DNA of 64,000 nucleotides from NCBI RefSeq assembly GCF_049943125.1, contig NZ_CP188040.1, forward strand, positions 1,178,001 to 1,242,000, written 5' to 3'. The notes beneath the pieces were generated by a model. The model was not told the DNA's origin. It worked only from the letters and a program-made list of their open reading frames with translations, and made no database searches. Origin of the DNA: JAEXZL01 sp049943125 (GTDB lineage: Bacteria > Bacillota > Clostridia > Clostridiales > Clostridiaceae). Position 1 is the stretch's first letter, and each line of letters begins with the position of its first letter. The translations under genes were made by a program, and so were the position numbers. Shown in pieces: positions 63,865 through 64,000 of the stretch.

Positions 63865-64000
63865 AGTCTTCCCTCCTGAAAATATGTTAATAACTGCAAG
63901 CTATCCCTAGTATTAAAGCCATTTTATTCTCCTTATATATTTAAAAACTTATCAATACCTCTCTTTTTTAAGGATTGCATAAAGATAGCTATTTACATAA

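Overview
The window is a low-GC chromosomal segment with AT-rich spacers, strong AGGAGG-type ribosome binding sites, frequent TTG/GTG starts, a 16S-23S spacer without tRNA genes, and clostridial gene families (GlgC/GlgD pair, DUF969/DUF979-Pcp, AbgT, NhaC, BglG-type PTS regulator, COG0523). This points to an anaerobic Clostridiaceae-like member of the Bacillota. I cannot name the species from the sequence. No insertion sequence, prophage, CRISPR array or tRNA gene was seen.

Layout. 1-4.8 kb: the 5' part of a minus-strand rRNA operon (16S complete, 23S cut by the window edge) with a consensus promoter. 5-8.5 kb: two adjacent AbgT-family transporter genes. 8.8-14.4 kb: cardiolipin synthase, a membrane histidine kinase with a MASE3/PAS protein, and a lipoprotein serpin. 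14.5-18.8 kb: a PTS operon (BglG/MtlR-type regulator carrying its own EIIA domain, UlaB-like EIIB, UlaA-like EIIC, SIS protein). 19-27.8 kb: a small membrane protein, IlvE, an alpha/beta hydrolase, then two duplicated YtrA-type regulator/ABC ATPase/permease cassettes with matching AT-rich operators. These flank a lipoprotein gene, and the second cassette is followed by a COG3910-like ATPase gene. 27.8-32.2 kb: small enzymes (lipase-like hydrolase, NUDIX, VanZ, GNATs, family-4-like uracil-DNA glycosylase) and a cluster of DnaA-box-like motifs. 32.4-35.1 kb: metal handling (COG0523 GTPase, CDF exporter), with a leader upstream of the exporter gene that resembles a NiCo riboswitch. 35.1-42.8 kb: an aminotransferase, an atypical [FeFe]-hydrogenase-like Fe-S protein, and a peptide-use group (DUF969, partial DUF979, DUF979, pyroglutamyl peptidase; PepF oligoendopeptidase). 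43-45 kb: an NhaC antiporter gene behind a long leader containing a terminator.

45-60.6 kb is dominated by glycogen metabolism in two minus-strand groups, glgC-glgD-glgA1 and glgB-glgA2-glgP-amylase. Between them sit a HAD phosphatase, a zinc-ribbon protein and an SOS-regulated Y-family polymerase operon. Together they cover ADP-glucose synthesis, chain elongation, branching, phosphorolysis and hydrolysis. GlgA1 lacks the canonical lysine of the KTGGL motif, and GlgB carries a 110-residue lysine-rich tail. 60.9-63.9 kb ends with a predicted secreted protein, a membrane-anchored metallopeptidase/TPR pair and a GNAT acetyltransferase.

Most promising for follow-up: the two structured leaders (CDF and NhaC), the duplicated YtrA cassettes with a perfect 25-bp palindromic operator, the histone-H1-like tail on GlgB, the motif-deviant GlgA1, the lipoprotein serpin, and the truncated DUF979 paralogue between DUF969 and DUF979.
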